Under the pieces are notes generated by a model. That model worked only from the letters and a program-made list of their open reading frames with translations, had not been told where the DNA came from and ran no database searches. A program made the translations under genes and the position numbers. Of a stretch of DNA of 64,000 nucleotides, positions 45,961-57,882 are shown piece after piece. Within the stretch, counting starts at the first letter, position 1; the number at the start of each line of letters is the position of its first letter. Where the stretch lies: assembly GCA_051530055.1 (NCBI GenBank), contig CM121343.1, forward strand, positions 5,828,001-5,892,000, read 5' to 3'. Source of the stretch: Neoechinorhynchus agilis (lineage: Eukaryota > Acanthocephala).

Positions 45961-48163
45961 TTAAGCGCCTTGACCGTTTAGTTTCTCCAGATTTTCCTTA
46001 TGAAGTTTGGACTTGTCGATATGCTTCTCAAGTATTGTTTTGGAATCAAACTGGCGCTTGCATAGCATACACACTAGACGGTTCCAATCGATGATGGTTG
46101 GAGACTGGAGCGAAGAATTGTGCTGCGGATCTGGATCATCATCACCTTTGTTGGTATTTACGGGACAAGATGCAGCAGCGGACACTAGTGGAAGAGTTAG
46201 ATCCTGATTACGTTTGGGTCGAGAAGGTAGCACAGCGTAGGATGCAGCGTGTGCAGCAGCCGCTTTTGCCATGACGGAAGCAGGGTTGGTTGATGATTTG
46301 GATAAGGCGGCTGTTGGTAACGTATTATCCGGTCCGTCCTTTTGGCACGATTCCTTAGCGAATAAAGGTTTTTTAGCAAGGGTTGCTTTTCTGCGATTCA
46401 TGTTTTCTGCCCATCGAGCCATATCGATTGATATCTTTTTGCTGATTTCCGCATTCCGTTCCTTCACATCGAGGATTTCCGTTGGTGCCGTTGCGGATAA
46501 CTTAGGTTCAATTAGACTTGTTTCTGCTGTAGACGAAGATTCGTGCGGTTGAACATCAGACTTTACCGAAGTCTCAACGGGGATTGGCATTTGTGAAGCA
46601 TAAACGTATTGATTCGCCTGAGGGTTCCAATACATATACTGTTGCAGTTGAGGATTATAGAAGATTTGCGTTTTTGGATCGAAATACATTCCGGTGGAAG
46701 GGCTATAATAATATCCTGAGGTGACGTCGAACTGATAACCAGCGGCCTGAGTTGCGCATTGATCAGCTAGATTGTTGGTAAAGGCGCACGTCGCGATGGA
46801 TGCAATTTCATTATCCTTTCGTCGAGTCTGATGGAGATTCTGGAGTGCCTGATGTGCCACTGAAGCAGCAACGTTGGCTCGATCCGCCTGAGCTTCAGGC
46901 AATTGAGAGCACGTATTCGTGGTCAACATTGCAGTGGATCTAGATGGATGGTTATGGGGAAAATGCTCGGATTTCCCATTTGGATCACTGAGTTCATAAA
47001 CAGCGCTCATGAACGAGCATTTGCAATAGTTGACCACAATGGATTGTGGGCCCATGTATATCGGAGTGCGCATAGTGCAATAAGCCTGATATACGGACAT
47101 GCAACTGGACACTGAATTGAAATCAAGTAGAGCAAAGCATCGAGATAATCCAGTCGTTGCATCACGAACCAAGTACGAGTTACGTATAGGAATATTAGTA
47201 AACTCGCTAAATGCTTCTATTATGCTACTAGTGTCTGATATGGCACTGTCGACTTTGACGAGATATTTCAAAATAGAAATTTCGTTCAGCTTTCGTCCCC
47301 CCACCACCACGTCGATAGTGCGCCTGTACGTCCACCGTAAGTCCCATAACAACCAATGTATCCGATGGTATGTTGCTGGTCATTTCAAAACCATCTAAGT
47401 TACGAATATTATCTGATTCTGACCTGAGCATTCCACACTTAAAGCACGTATCCCTTCGTTTAAAGTTCCGGATGCTACATTTGACGCAATCCCATTCTCT
47501 GGAAATGCCACTTTCCGGACGTTCGCCAACTTTCCGTTCATCGCCCGATCCGCTCATTGCATTTGAATGAACAGATGACCATCTAGATGCACTGAACATC
47601 AACGTGATCGGATATTCGTTCATCAAAAGGATATATCCCTTCGTATCGGCCATAAACCGTTGAGCTTCTTCGACGCTCGAAAATTCCAAAAAGCCAAACC
47701 CACGGCTAGCACCGGTGTCTCTCCTTCGAACAAGTCTCAGTTCAGTGATTGAGTAACCGAATGTCATTAGTTCCCCTCGAATTTCCTGCTCGCTCATATT
47801 TAATGGAAGTCCACGCAGCATCAGAGTAGAAGTCGATGAACAATTATCACGAAAATCGGTTGCTCCTCTTGGACTACAAGATGGACTCCTTCGACTTCTC
47901 CGTCTTTCAACACTCGATGACCGAGACCGCGATTTTCGACGATGGCGAGTAGGAAATCTAGAGGACCTTGAGTCGTCTTCGGACGGATCCCGGGGGGAGA
48001 CACGACTTCGAACGTGACGACTGAAACCCGTGCCCGATTTACGACTCCTTGAAGAATGGTATCGGTCGTGATCATGATGAACCGCGTCCACATCTTGGTT
48101 ACCATCAAAATGCCTTCTTTTTGAACGTCGTTCCTCCAAAGCGCGATGGTCGGAGTAACTCAT
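45961..48163 (-). CDS. RBM5/RBM10-like splicing regulator
   Basis: A nuclear RNA-binding protein of the RBM5/6/10 family, which regulates exon choice. The first frame (48163 to ~47370) starts MSYSDHRALEERR, is R/S-rich (residues 1-105), then has RRM1 (LMLRGL and RGFGFLEF, ~113-190) and a RanBP2-type zinc finger (CVKCSIRNFKRRDTCFKC). The second frame (~47250-45961) has RRM2 (from SAISDTSSIIEAF), an OCRE domain with YYYSP, MYFDPKTQIFYNP and MYWNPQANQYVYA repeats, and a C2H2 finger (CMLCKRQF ... HIDKSKLH). The stop follows 12 codons later. Relatives normally end with a G-patch domain; none is visible here. The junction between the two frames near 47250-47360 lacks an obvious in-phase GT-AG intron. 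Confidence 0.88.
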
Positions 48164-48368
48164 TTTTGGCGCCGTCTAAATGGCGATTGAAATCGAGCTT
48201 AGTCGAACGCATAGAAGATTATTAGAGCCTATCAAACCGCATACTCTGCTGCGCCGCCTTTTATTTCCACGCGTTCCACAATCCGAATCGTTTTATACGA
48301 AGGAAGCAATCGGAAAAATCTAAAATCGAAGATATCGACGAAGTAGATCAACAAGAGATTGCAACAAC

Positions 48369-48548
48369 ATGAACGCGGAACCAGAGCACAGTAATCTTAA
48401 TGTTCTTCCAGCTTTGTGACGTCTTCAATCTGACACCCTCAATCCATCGGTGGAACACACGGAAGCGAACTTGCTGCACTCCGTCATTAAAAGAGCAAAA
48501 TATGTCAGATGCGTTAAGCGCGTGGCGAAAAAACAATCCATGTAGATG
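48369..48548 (+). CDS. Possible small gene with an in-frame TGA
   Basis: From the ATG at 48369 the frame reads MNAEPEHSNLNVLPAL, meets TGA at about 48417, then continues RLQSDTLNPSVEHTEANLLH and on to a stop near 48546. The text on both sides looks protein-like (no further stops, charged helix-like tail ending KRVAKKQSM). It starts about 200 bases from, and divergent to, the RBM5/10-like gene. It could be a small gene with a sequence error, a UGA read-through, or chance. I do not recognise it. Confidence 0.25.
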
Positions 48549-48639
48549 TTTATGTACGGAAGAATTAACTCGCGATGACGTAAAATATCCTATAGTATCA
48601 ATGCTTAATTCGATTTTAAGGAAATCGGGGTAAATTAGG

Positions 48640-49850
48640 ATTCATGTCCAGGTAAATTCCATCCAATTCGATAAATGATTAAAAACTTATACTTGTATTT
48701 AGATCGTTGGTGACTGATGCATCATTACTACGGAAATGTTTTACAACCTCTTAACGGTTCTTAAATGGGTTCAACTTTGCTTATTACTGATCAAAATTTG
48801 AAAGATCGTTTGTTGCAAAATCCGAATCACAAAAAGTGTTGCTTGTAAAAATCTGTGTGTAAAAAAACAATAATATGGGCCCGATTTGTTAGTCGTTATT
48901 GAAGGGAAAATACATAGTTCGCCGCTATTCCACACTTGCCTAAAGCGATTAGAGGATACGCAAGATTGTGTACGATTGCTGCAGCACCCACCAGATCAAT
49001 ATTGAACGCGAAAATTTGAAATGAAAATTCTTTCGTAGCCAAGATCGTTTACGTCATACTCAGAATAGCCTTCTGATCTTTGCATTTTCTGTGCGACGAA
49101 TGTTCCGAAAAGTCCAATTTTATTCGTCGTTTTTAAAGACACTTTAAATGAACATTTCAAAAAGTTCAATATGTTCGCATTTACAAGAAGCTGAAGTGAC
49201 TTTTCATGTTAGTGACTGCATTTTGTAGGCAAATTAAACGTCTGTTACGACCTTTCATTGAATCAAGCACGATTGTGTCTAGTACTCCTGTTCTCGCAAT
49301 AATAAATATTCGCGCATTTAAATTGATGCCGATTTCTTCAATTGGATTGGTGTTCCGGAAGAAAGAAGGGTAATCTCCAATTTATAGTTTTAATCAAATG
49401 TCAATTAGTCTTCATAATACCGATTCAGTTTTGTGCATCGCCGTTTTGTAAATTGCGCCTCTGTGATGGTGTTCTAAATGAAAATATTTAAGTGTATCAA
49501 CTTCACTCGTTGTTATTTTGCATTCGGTGTTATTTCCGCGGTTTTTCCTCTGCGCGTGGATCGGATTTTATAATATCCAACGAGATCTTCAAAGTCTAGC
49601 AAAAATCCTTTTCGTTCACTATCCCGGAAATATTGGCTTTTGTCTCTTAGGTTCGGTAACATCCAAGAATTTACTGGCAATTTACCATTTCTCACGTTTA
49701 TCACAAATGCAAACTACTCAGGATTTCGCTTAGAAATACATTTTTTACTCTCGATTGTACAGTTTTATAGCATTATAATCTAATTGTTGCAAATCGTGAG
49801 AACAAAGCCATCAAGTCTTTTAACCTTATGATTAGAAAGTCTTGACATCG
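48640..49850. other. Intergenic, no gene recognised
   Basis: Only short frames without motifs. No RNA gene seen. Confidence 0.4.
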
Positions 49851-50430
49851 TACCCAGGAATCTGGAGATCCACGTTTCTTTGAGAGCAATATTGACCCGT
49901 GGAACCTGTGTATTTGGATCCAAGTTTCCTCCTTGTGTGTAAAATGGACCTATAAAGCTCGAGTTTAGATATCCACGTTTCTTTGGCAGCAACATTGACC
50001 CGTGGAACCTGTGTATTTGGATCCAAGCTTCCTCCTTGTGGTTAAAATGGATTTATAAGGCTCGAATTTTGGGATCTTCCTTTGTTATTGGTAAAATTGA
50101 ATTATAAAAGTCGAATTTAGATATCCACGTTTTTTTGAGGGCCATATTGACCCGTGGAACCTGTGTATTTGGATCCAAGTTTATTCCTTGTGGGTAAAAT
50201 GGACTTATAAAGCTCGAATTTGGGGATCTTCCTTTGTTGTTGGTAAAGTTGAATTATAAAACTCGAGTTTAGAGATCCGCGTTTCCTCGAGAACCATTTT
50301 GTCCCAAGGGACCTGGGTTTTGATATGCACTTTTCTTCCTTGTGGGTTAAATTGATTTTTACAGCTCGAATTTTGCGATCCGCGTTTCCTTGAGAACAGA
50401 TTGAATGTGTTCGTCCATGAAATGGTTATC
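49850..50430. repeat. Minisatellite with two alternating monomer types
   Basis: A ~105-base unit recurs at about 49863, 49966 and 50122, with a degenerate copy near 50270. Its core strings are tagatatccacgttt, attgacccgtggaacctgtg and tatttggatccaag. A shorter ~55-base unit is interspersed (gggatcttcctttgtt, attggtaaa-ttgaattataaaa). Units differ by point changes, so the array is older than the 375-base array. Short open frames across it are by-products. Confidence 0.88.
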
Positions 50431-50742
50431 AAGGTCTCGACTGTATATGTCTGTCCTTTATGTATAAAAGATTTGTTTTTTTATGCTTGAGCGATATCCG
50501 ACGAGCTTTGCATTCGTGAATGTATAAAATGCTATTTTGAAACTGGCATCGATCATTATAATTGCACAAATCAGATTTAATTAGTTCAGCATTTATTCAA
50601 TTCACAGCGATCAAACATTTCCTTGTACTTGATATTTAATAATATCGTACGAGATCCTATCATTAAAATGGACAGCGCTTTTCGAACTTGAAGATTTTGC
50701 CTTTTAAATTGGAAAACATTCCTTTCGGTGGAAAAGAAGACG

Positions 50743-52771
50743 ATGGATGTTGTCCAATCGAGACCCAGTCCGTCGACAAGTTGTCAGCGATTTAATGTTC
50801 ATTGCAATCAATGCCAAAGCAAAATATGGTCTGGAGATTTGACGTTAGAGCAGTTATTTACCGTTCTTAGAACATGGGATCCAATAATTCAATTTAACGT
50901 AGATCAAATACAGGAAAAGGTAAAAGGATTTATGTTCGGTCTTTAAAAAACTATATTTAGTTTTTTCTGAGAAACGGTAGCGATTGTATTAATGCCTTTG
51001 ACCCAGTCACAGGAATGAATATTCTCATGTACACAATCCGGAGTGGGGCTACGGGTATTGGTGATGATGAAAAGGCAAAACACGCAGTGAGTGCCTTGTT
51101 CAAGAAAGGAGTTGATGTATACTGCAAAAGTCAGCTTCTTGGGATAAACTGTATCCATCTAGCTGCTCACTTTGATTGCCCTAAAGTCCTACGCTACATC
51201 ATATCGCAAATGGATGTTGGCTGTCTTGGCGAGTGTATGCCCCCTCCCGTTTTTAAACAAGACCTTACCTTACTTTTTCAGTTTTAAATGAACTTAGCGA
51301 TAGCGGCTCTTCGCCAATTCATCTGGCCGCTGCCAATCTTAGCTCAGGAGCGTTTCGTGTGCTTATTGAATGCCCCGAAGTTAATATCCGTGCTCTCGAT
51401 GATCAAGGTCGACCTGTTCAAGGTTAGCAAAATAAAAGAATTTTTTATCCCGAATATTCGTATTTAGCTTGCATTGGAACTAATCAACCCAGCATCGATT
51501 CTAGCGATCCCAGGTTACGACTAATAAAAATGCTCTTAACAAAAGCGGCTCAAAAAAATTTGCGAAGCAACACTGAACCTGATCAAATGAAATCAATCTT
51601 CACTATAAATCAAAAATCCTATGGTATGTTCTCTTTTCACATTCCACCCTTAATATAATGCAAAAATTTGCCAGCTTTGGAAAATAGAAATGCAACGTCA
51701 ATTGTGAAAATGTATCATGTTCATATGAATTTGATTGAAATTGCTACAAGCATTTTGTCCTTTATCACAAAATTTTGCAACTTAAGATTTTGTTGACGAT
51801 GCATTTTTATTAAAATTAAAATAGATTATTTATTCCTTGAAGCATTTGTTTAATTTCTACGACTGCGCTCAGCGAATTCGCTCAAATAATTTCAAAACCA
51901 ATGATTTTAAAGATTACTCGCCCTTATAGTTCAATAGAGACATCCATGAACGTGATTCTTATAGCGATCTCTCGTACAAGTGTTATAAGAAACTAATCAG
52001 ATTCTGATTGGCCAAATGCTTATCATTGCAGGATTAACGTTCGTACATCGCTTTTATTTTGTGGCTAAGATTTTCCCCTCTTCAAGTAATAACAAAAAAC
52101 ACATCTTATTGTTGTTGTTTTTTGCTTTTTGTTCAACGTAGCAAAATTTCGAAGTTTTGAGGTGACACCTTACGTTGCATATAAAATCTCTCGTGCAACG
52201 ATAAACTTCGAGCACCTCAACATTTTGATATCATTAAGGTTAAAAATTTTAATGATTCATCCTCAGTCCTGACTATTTCAGCTTTTTCGTCGCATTTTGC
52301 GATCGCACGAATCTTTGAAATATTATCGGACATATTCTAAAATGAAGGGTTTAAAGTAAGGCGAAATTAAAGATTAAATCGAGATTATCTGCAATTTTTT
52401 AAAAATTTGTCTTTCTCATAACTCGTATTTTGAATGATGGAAATCAAGCGCACATTTTCAAAAATGTTCTTTTCGTCAATAATCTTCTGCGTAGACATTG
52501 CCATTGATCCATCAATCGGAGATCGCGTTCATGTGACTGGAAAGGGTGCCGGTGTTCTAAAATACGTCGGAGAACCCAATTTTTCAACCGGTAAATAAGG
52601 TAAACTGATGAATGGTAATTTTATCTTTTTTTTGCAGGTCTATGGTATGGAATCGAGTTAGACGAATGCCGTGGACGCAACGACGGTTATGTTCAAGGAA
52701 AGAAGTACTTCAATTGTAAACAGCGACATGGAATATTTGTTAGACGTTCAAAAATCGAGAAGATTTTGTGA
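50743..52771 (+). CDS. CLIP3/CLIP4-like ankyrin and CAP-Gly protein
   Basis: A microtubule-associated linker protein. Exon 1 (50743-50919) carries [20 protein letters not shown]. Exon 2 (from 50961) starts ankyrin-like text [20 protein letters not shown] and [20 protein letters not shown]. Exon 3 (about 51283-51423) has [20 protein letters not shown]. Exon 4 (about 51468-51622) has [12 protein letters not shown]. Exons 5 and 6 (about 52490-52590 and 52638-52771) form one CAP-Gly domain: [40 protein letters not shown] and [16 protein letters not shown]. The stop TGA follows directly (KIEKIL). The order ankyrin then CAP-Gly fits CLIP3/CLIP4, which usually have two or three CAP-Gly domains; only one is present. 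The intron of about 870 bases between exons 4 and 5 holds nothing I recognise. It converges on NCK with 72 bases between. Confidence 0.9.
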
Positions 52772-52843
52772 GTGTTCAAAATACTTGTTTTCTATAAAAT
52801 CACACATCTTTCACTCCTATCTTTACACTCGTTTCTCCATTTA

Positions 52844-55480
52844 CTATAAATCTCCAGCACTTCGGACCGACGTTAGCAAATTGGCTGCCGTGGGCGTGAT
52901 CCTTTTTTGCGGCAAGCGTTCATTGTGTTGTGCGAGTGGTGGTATTGTCGGTGCTCGGCTGGAATGCCTGCGTGTCTCTTTGTTTGGCCTCTGCAGACCC
53001 TTGATCAGGTGCAGCTTTGTCATACACTCGGAATCGTCAAATATTGGGTGAACCTTGTAGTAATTTATCATAGCAAGTGCCCAAGTCGACGGATCGCCTT
53101 TGGAAACTTACTCATCTTACAAGATCATTCAGAGATCCGAATACGCGTTTGCCGATCGTGAAACATCCCATTGTTAGTTGATCGACTCTAAAGTGCCGAA
53201 CACGGCCGTTGTGTGCGAGGACACTGATGGAATAGAACCGAGGTGAATGCTGCTGCTGATTGATGGACAAAGGTGACGACGGATCCAATGTGTTGCGTCG
53301 CATGCTTTCTCTGATTAGAAAGTCGCCCGTCTGACCGTAACGGGTAAGTAGCTCGTCGGCCGTTTGCCTTGAAATGAGTCCGAAATACCAGTCGTTTTTA
53401 GTCAAAGATGCGTAGTGGTCCAAGAGACTTGAATTGCATGAAGCTATCGAGGATGATGATGACGATCTCGTTCTTCCCTTTCTCGACTCTTTTTTCCTAG
53501 GAATCGTATGCCAACACTCAATTCTTCTCATGCTCATATTGCTCAATCCACAATTAGTTCCCTTCGTAAAACCCGAGGTTCTCTCGCAAATCGGATCCAT
53601 CGAACAATCAAGCAATGTTATCGATCGAGGAATAAAGCCACGCTGACCAAATTCATTTTCAACCCATAACCAATCAACGTTCGATTTGATCGAGTAACTC
53701 TCGTCAGGATGTGAACAATTGTTTAAGCGAGGTGAAGACGATCGAGTTGTTACCGTGCACTGTAATGAACGGGACAAACATAATGTGTCCGTGATTGCTG
53801 GCGACCGTTCCAAAAGTTTTAATCGTTCTCCTTTGGCCACATTCAACTCAATGTCGTTTTGGGCCTCGTAAGGTAAAATTGGACGAACGAACATAAATCT
53901 TTGTTGCGCATTCAAAGACTTTCTAACGTTTCCATGTTCATCTTCACTTATCACCGCTTTTCTAGGATATTCTCGAAACATCTCGGCCGTGATGTCATCA
54001 TTGACTTTTGCCTTACTTGACCGCAGTGGCGCCGGTGGCGTCGATACTGCTGATACATGCTTTTGTGAGGCACGTTGAACAAAAACAGTTTAATATTGTC
54101 TATCAAACTCACCTCACTCAAGTGATTTGATGGAAACCAACCACGATGAGCGCATGCTTCAACCAACCACCAACCATCGTCCTTCTTCTGCAAGACTGTC
54201 ACTCGTGTACCTCTCGTCAATGTGAGCTCGTCATCTCTAAAATCAAAAGGTAAATTTCATCGTGATCTCTTCACCATGCAAATCCATTTCGATTTGTATC
54301 CAATTTTAAAGGGATTTAAGTAATCGCGGAAATATCTCTTTTTTCTAACGAAGGTAACGTAGACACCTATCCCTGAATTTTTATAGTGCAACCGTAACCT
54401 TTCCCGGAAATAGAAGGTATTTTTGGGGTCTTTTGCTGTAATCACAAACATTGTTAATTGTATGAACTATAAAGAAAAGTAAGCATTCCATGCGATGCTC
54501 TAGTTTTCGGTATTTACCATCCATTGTTTAAATGTGACACGATTGGTGGTAATTTTGTGGAGATTAGAGCCCTATAAAATCGGTTACGTGAGCGAGGTAG
54601 TAAGTTCAGGAATCTTTTCGTTTTAGTATCTTTATAGTGGCATCTTTATTTTAACAATTGAATGAGTTTTTAGATTTGCCACAAAAGGTTAAAAGAGAGA
54701 AGAACTGGAGAGCTTTTCCTCTTCATTTGTTGAACGCACCATTTCGTCGGTTTTTATACAGAGAAGATGAACTTAATCCTGATGATGTGAAGAAAATGAA
54801 TTCTATGAAAGGGAATTAACTTTTTAATGGAGTAGTTCTCTCGCGTCCAGTTGTGATAAATTTGATTTGACTAACGAATTCGTTTATAACTTTTTATTAA
54901 AAATTTATTTCCTTCTGGAGACTTTTCGGTTGACCAAAACGTTGTTAAAAATCCAAAATGCACATTTGTCTGGATTATTATGGTAAAATTCATTACCCTT
55001 TAAAGACTAAAATAGGATTTTCGTAGAGAACTCATGCAAAATACCAGCTTGAGTATGCACTCACTTTTGAGCATTATAGCGATGTTGAACGACAGCGTAG
55101 CACGGTGCTTGAAAACGACTGGTGGAAGGTTTGCATTGAAATGATTGGTTATCCAATGGAAAGTCATCAGTTCGGAACTCTTGTTGCTGACTGGTTGTTG
55201 ACTTTTGACGGCGTCCATAAATGAACTTTGCGAAGATATTTTTTCGATCCCGCCTCATGAAGTTCGATGGTACATATCTGGTGAACATGTATTTCTGGGT
55301 AATATTAGATATTTAAAAGGCAAAACCATACCCGACTTCATCCGTTTCTAAGTTGCGAACCAGCCACCACAGTTTAGAATCGTCGACTAGAACGAACCGG
55401 TCACCTCGAGTTATGCTTAACTCATTGACGTCTTGTCCTTCGTAGTCATAACGAGCGGTTGCTGTCTGCTGATCGTTCAT
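52844..55480 (-). CDS. nck: NCK adaptor protein (three SH3 domains and one SH2)
   Basis: NCK links phosphotyrosine signals to the actin cytoskeleton. Exon 1 (55480 to ~55327): MNDQQTATARYDYEGQDVNE and SKLWWLVRNLETDE, the first SH3. Exon 2 (about 55290-55060): VPSNFMRRDRKN, then linker and the start of SH3-2 (CYAVVQHRYNAQ). Exon 3 (about 54227-54110): RDDELTLTRGTRVTVLQKKD and GWFPSNHLSE. Next exon (about 53990-53120): third SH3 and SH2 with NDWYFGLISR, GDFLIRES (the phosphotyrosine-binding arginine) and HFRVDQ. Last exon (about 53070-52844): INYYKVHPIFDDSECMTKLH, followed by an unusual basic tail of about 45 residues. The third SH3 contains an insert of about 45 residues between ERSPAITD and DWLWVENEFG. 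The last splice has a GTAAGA donor but no nearby AG acceptor. Start chosen at the first ATG before SH3-1. Confidence 0.93.
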
Positions 55481-57882
55481 TCCGCATAAGAGTGATGCGC
55501 CTAGACGAGAGAAGAGAGCTGCGCAAATCGATCTCTAAATTGCGTTTTTATTCGCGCAAGGAGAAGGACCATTAAAAAGGTTGGGGAAACGCGTCTTTGC
55601 TTTAAATTCGTACTTGGCGAAATCATACAAATATGGAACCTTACGGAATCCGGATTCGCGTCATTCCAACCAGACTTGTGCGTGTACGTGGGCGTATTTT
55701 TTGGCATGTGATTTTTTCACACTAAAGTAGTTCTCTTGGAAGCGGCACCTCGGTTGCGCTGACGATCCATTAAAGGATTCACTGTGACAGAGAACCATAA
55801 CTACGTAGAGAACGAAATTATGAAACCATAGTGATTTTCTTGTGAGTTCAGATAGAACTTAAGCGGCTCCCGGGGTCTGCGCATTATTAAAAATGTATAG
55901 GAGATTCTTGTATCCAACCAAAAAATCGGATTTATAATTGAAAAATGACAAGTTATCGCCACTGTGTTTCCGAAATGAGTTTTTTGTGGGTGTGGGTGGG
56001 TGGATGGAATCATTTTTACAAGTGTTCGTTGCTTATTCGTAGTTATCTTACCTATTTTAGATCTTATAATAAAAGAAACTGGATTATGGTGCTGCTTGTG
56101 CCAAACAAACACAGGCGATTTGTTGATACTACATGCAGTTCCTAGATGAGTGCTACTGACGGCAGTGGTGATAATGGACCCATTTTTCATATCTTAAGAG
56201 GTAATACGTGAGAAAGACTGTTTCCACTTCATATAAGTTTAAAATCTCCCCTTTCTACAAGTGGTGGTGGTGGTCGTCGTCGAAGTGGCATGTAAAGGCC
56301 TCCTCTTCCATTTTTGTGATGCATTTTATTGGCGTGGCGCAACGCCAGCAGCAGCAGCGGCAGCAGCAGGTCCATTTCACAGTGGTATGCCTCGAGAAAG
56401 GGAGAAAGGGCATGTAGAGGTACAAAGCGAGCGCAAGCATCATTAAAATTCGAACACACACACATAGAGACCCTACTACTTCCTTACAACTTGAGACCGA
56501 CGAAAACCCCTGGTTTAATGCCGGGAGTCAAACTCACCAAATATGCAACCTAAGGAACTCTTCTTCATGCCCCGATTAAAATATAGGACACAAATGTGGC
56601 ATTTTACACGCATTCGTTCAATGATTTTTTATGTGTGTGAAATTGGGTTCATAGTAAGCTCCTTTTTTCGTCTTAGGGTGGGTGTGACAATATGAAAACG
56701 CACTACAAACCCACGAATCCTCCATGCTTCTTACCTCGCGTACATACTGACTTGCAGTCCATTCCATTTCTGCGATTGTTCATGTTTCGTCGCCGTCGTT
56801 GTAGTAGTAGTAGTAGATTACCACTACCACCCAGGTTCCGCTTTTGTAGAGCACTAATCCGTGAGACGGTTGATTATTGAGTGTGGTCGTATAACGAAAT
56901 CGTTGCGGCAAGACGGGGTGATGTGATTGATCAAAGATATATCCATGGAGAATGAGGAGCACCACCACCACCACGAAATTGATTCATCCTTCCCCTATTC
57001 ACGCTATACCTTTAGAACGAGAAGCACTTTCCACGCTCCTCTCAAACTGCGTCGCCGCCAGTATCTTGCGTCTCTCATTTTCTCACGCTTGGGGAGGAAA
57101 CATCGACGTTCATTCTCCCTGTTCCTAAAGATTGCAAAACAACGATTGTTCCCGGAAAAAGTATACTCACGCTTCACACTCCGCACACTATTGCGCCTCA
57201 GACACAGTATTGTCCTTGTTCTCATCGGTTTCCTATTCTCTTCCAAATGAAAACATTATACGCACTTTTCAGTCGAAGGTTAAACATCCGCGAACTTATT
57301 TCCGATTTTTAATGCCGCCGCCTCCTTCTCCTCGGTAGCATATTCCATCCAATTGGCAATGACGTGTGTCTAAAGTTTGATTTCAAAAGTGGACGAAAAC
57401 AATATATGTGATATAATTACATGAGCAAAATAAAGTTTTAAGTTCCATATATTGGTTTGATACAGAATTCCTAAGTCTCATGAAAAATCACAGCGGGTTT
57501 TAGAACTTGTAAAATTTTAATAATACGATCGAGCTTATTTTGAACCTTTTTAAAAATCGGTCATGAAGGATGACAACGATGCGGGCATCAATTATTGACC
57601 ATGTCGTCCCGTGGATCTCCTTTAGTCAAACATCTTGCCACTAAAATTATCTTCCGGTACGATTTAAGGAATAGTTGCAAGAACATGGTACAGCCGAATG
57701 AAAAGGTTTAGAATTGTAAGACGGAAAAGTAAGAACTATAGCACTCACAACTTTTTTTTCACATTTTTAGCGTGATTTATCTAGTTAGTTTTCTTCTTTT
57801 ACTATGTTGTTGCATATCTTTACATCCTGACGATACGACGCATGTCTTAGTTTATAAAATAATCCCTTACAAAATCATTTTA
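55481..57882. other. Intergenic with simple repeats; no gene recognised
   Basis: Promoter side of NCK. Contains several short trinucleotide tracts (GTG/GTC near 56261-56283, CAG near 56346-56370, GTA near 56800-56817, CAC near 56958-56976), which create low-complexity frames on both strands. None looks like a gene. Confidence 0.5.

Noticed and set aside
47600-47640. An ATATCCTTTTG string on the minus strand of the RBM5/10-like gene, similar to a U12 5' splice site
   Set aside because: RRM1 coding sequence (KGYILLMNEYP) runs straight through it in frame, and no branch-site string follows.
52671-53161. Plus-strand frames continuing past the CLIP-like CAP-Gly domain
   Set aside because: The CAP-Gly frame ends at a TGA at 52769-52771; the later frames lie opposite the last NCK exon, which is the better supported reading.
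56208-57340. Many overlapping short frames rich in W, V, H or S
   Set aside because: Produced by GTG, CAG, GTA and CAC tracts; no family resemblance and no consistent frame.
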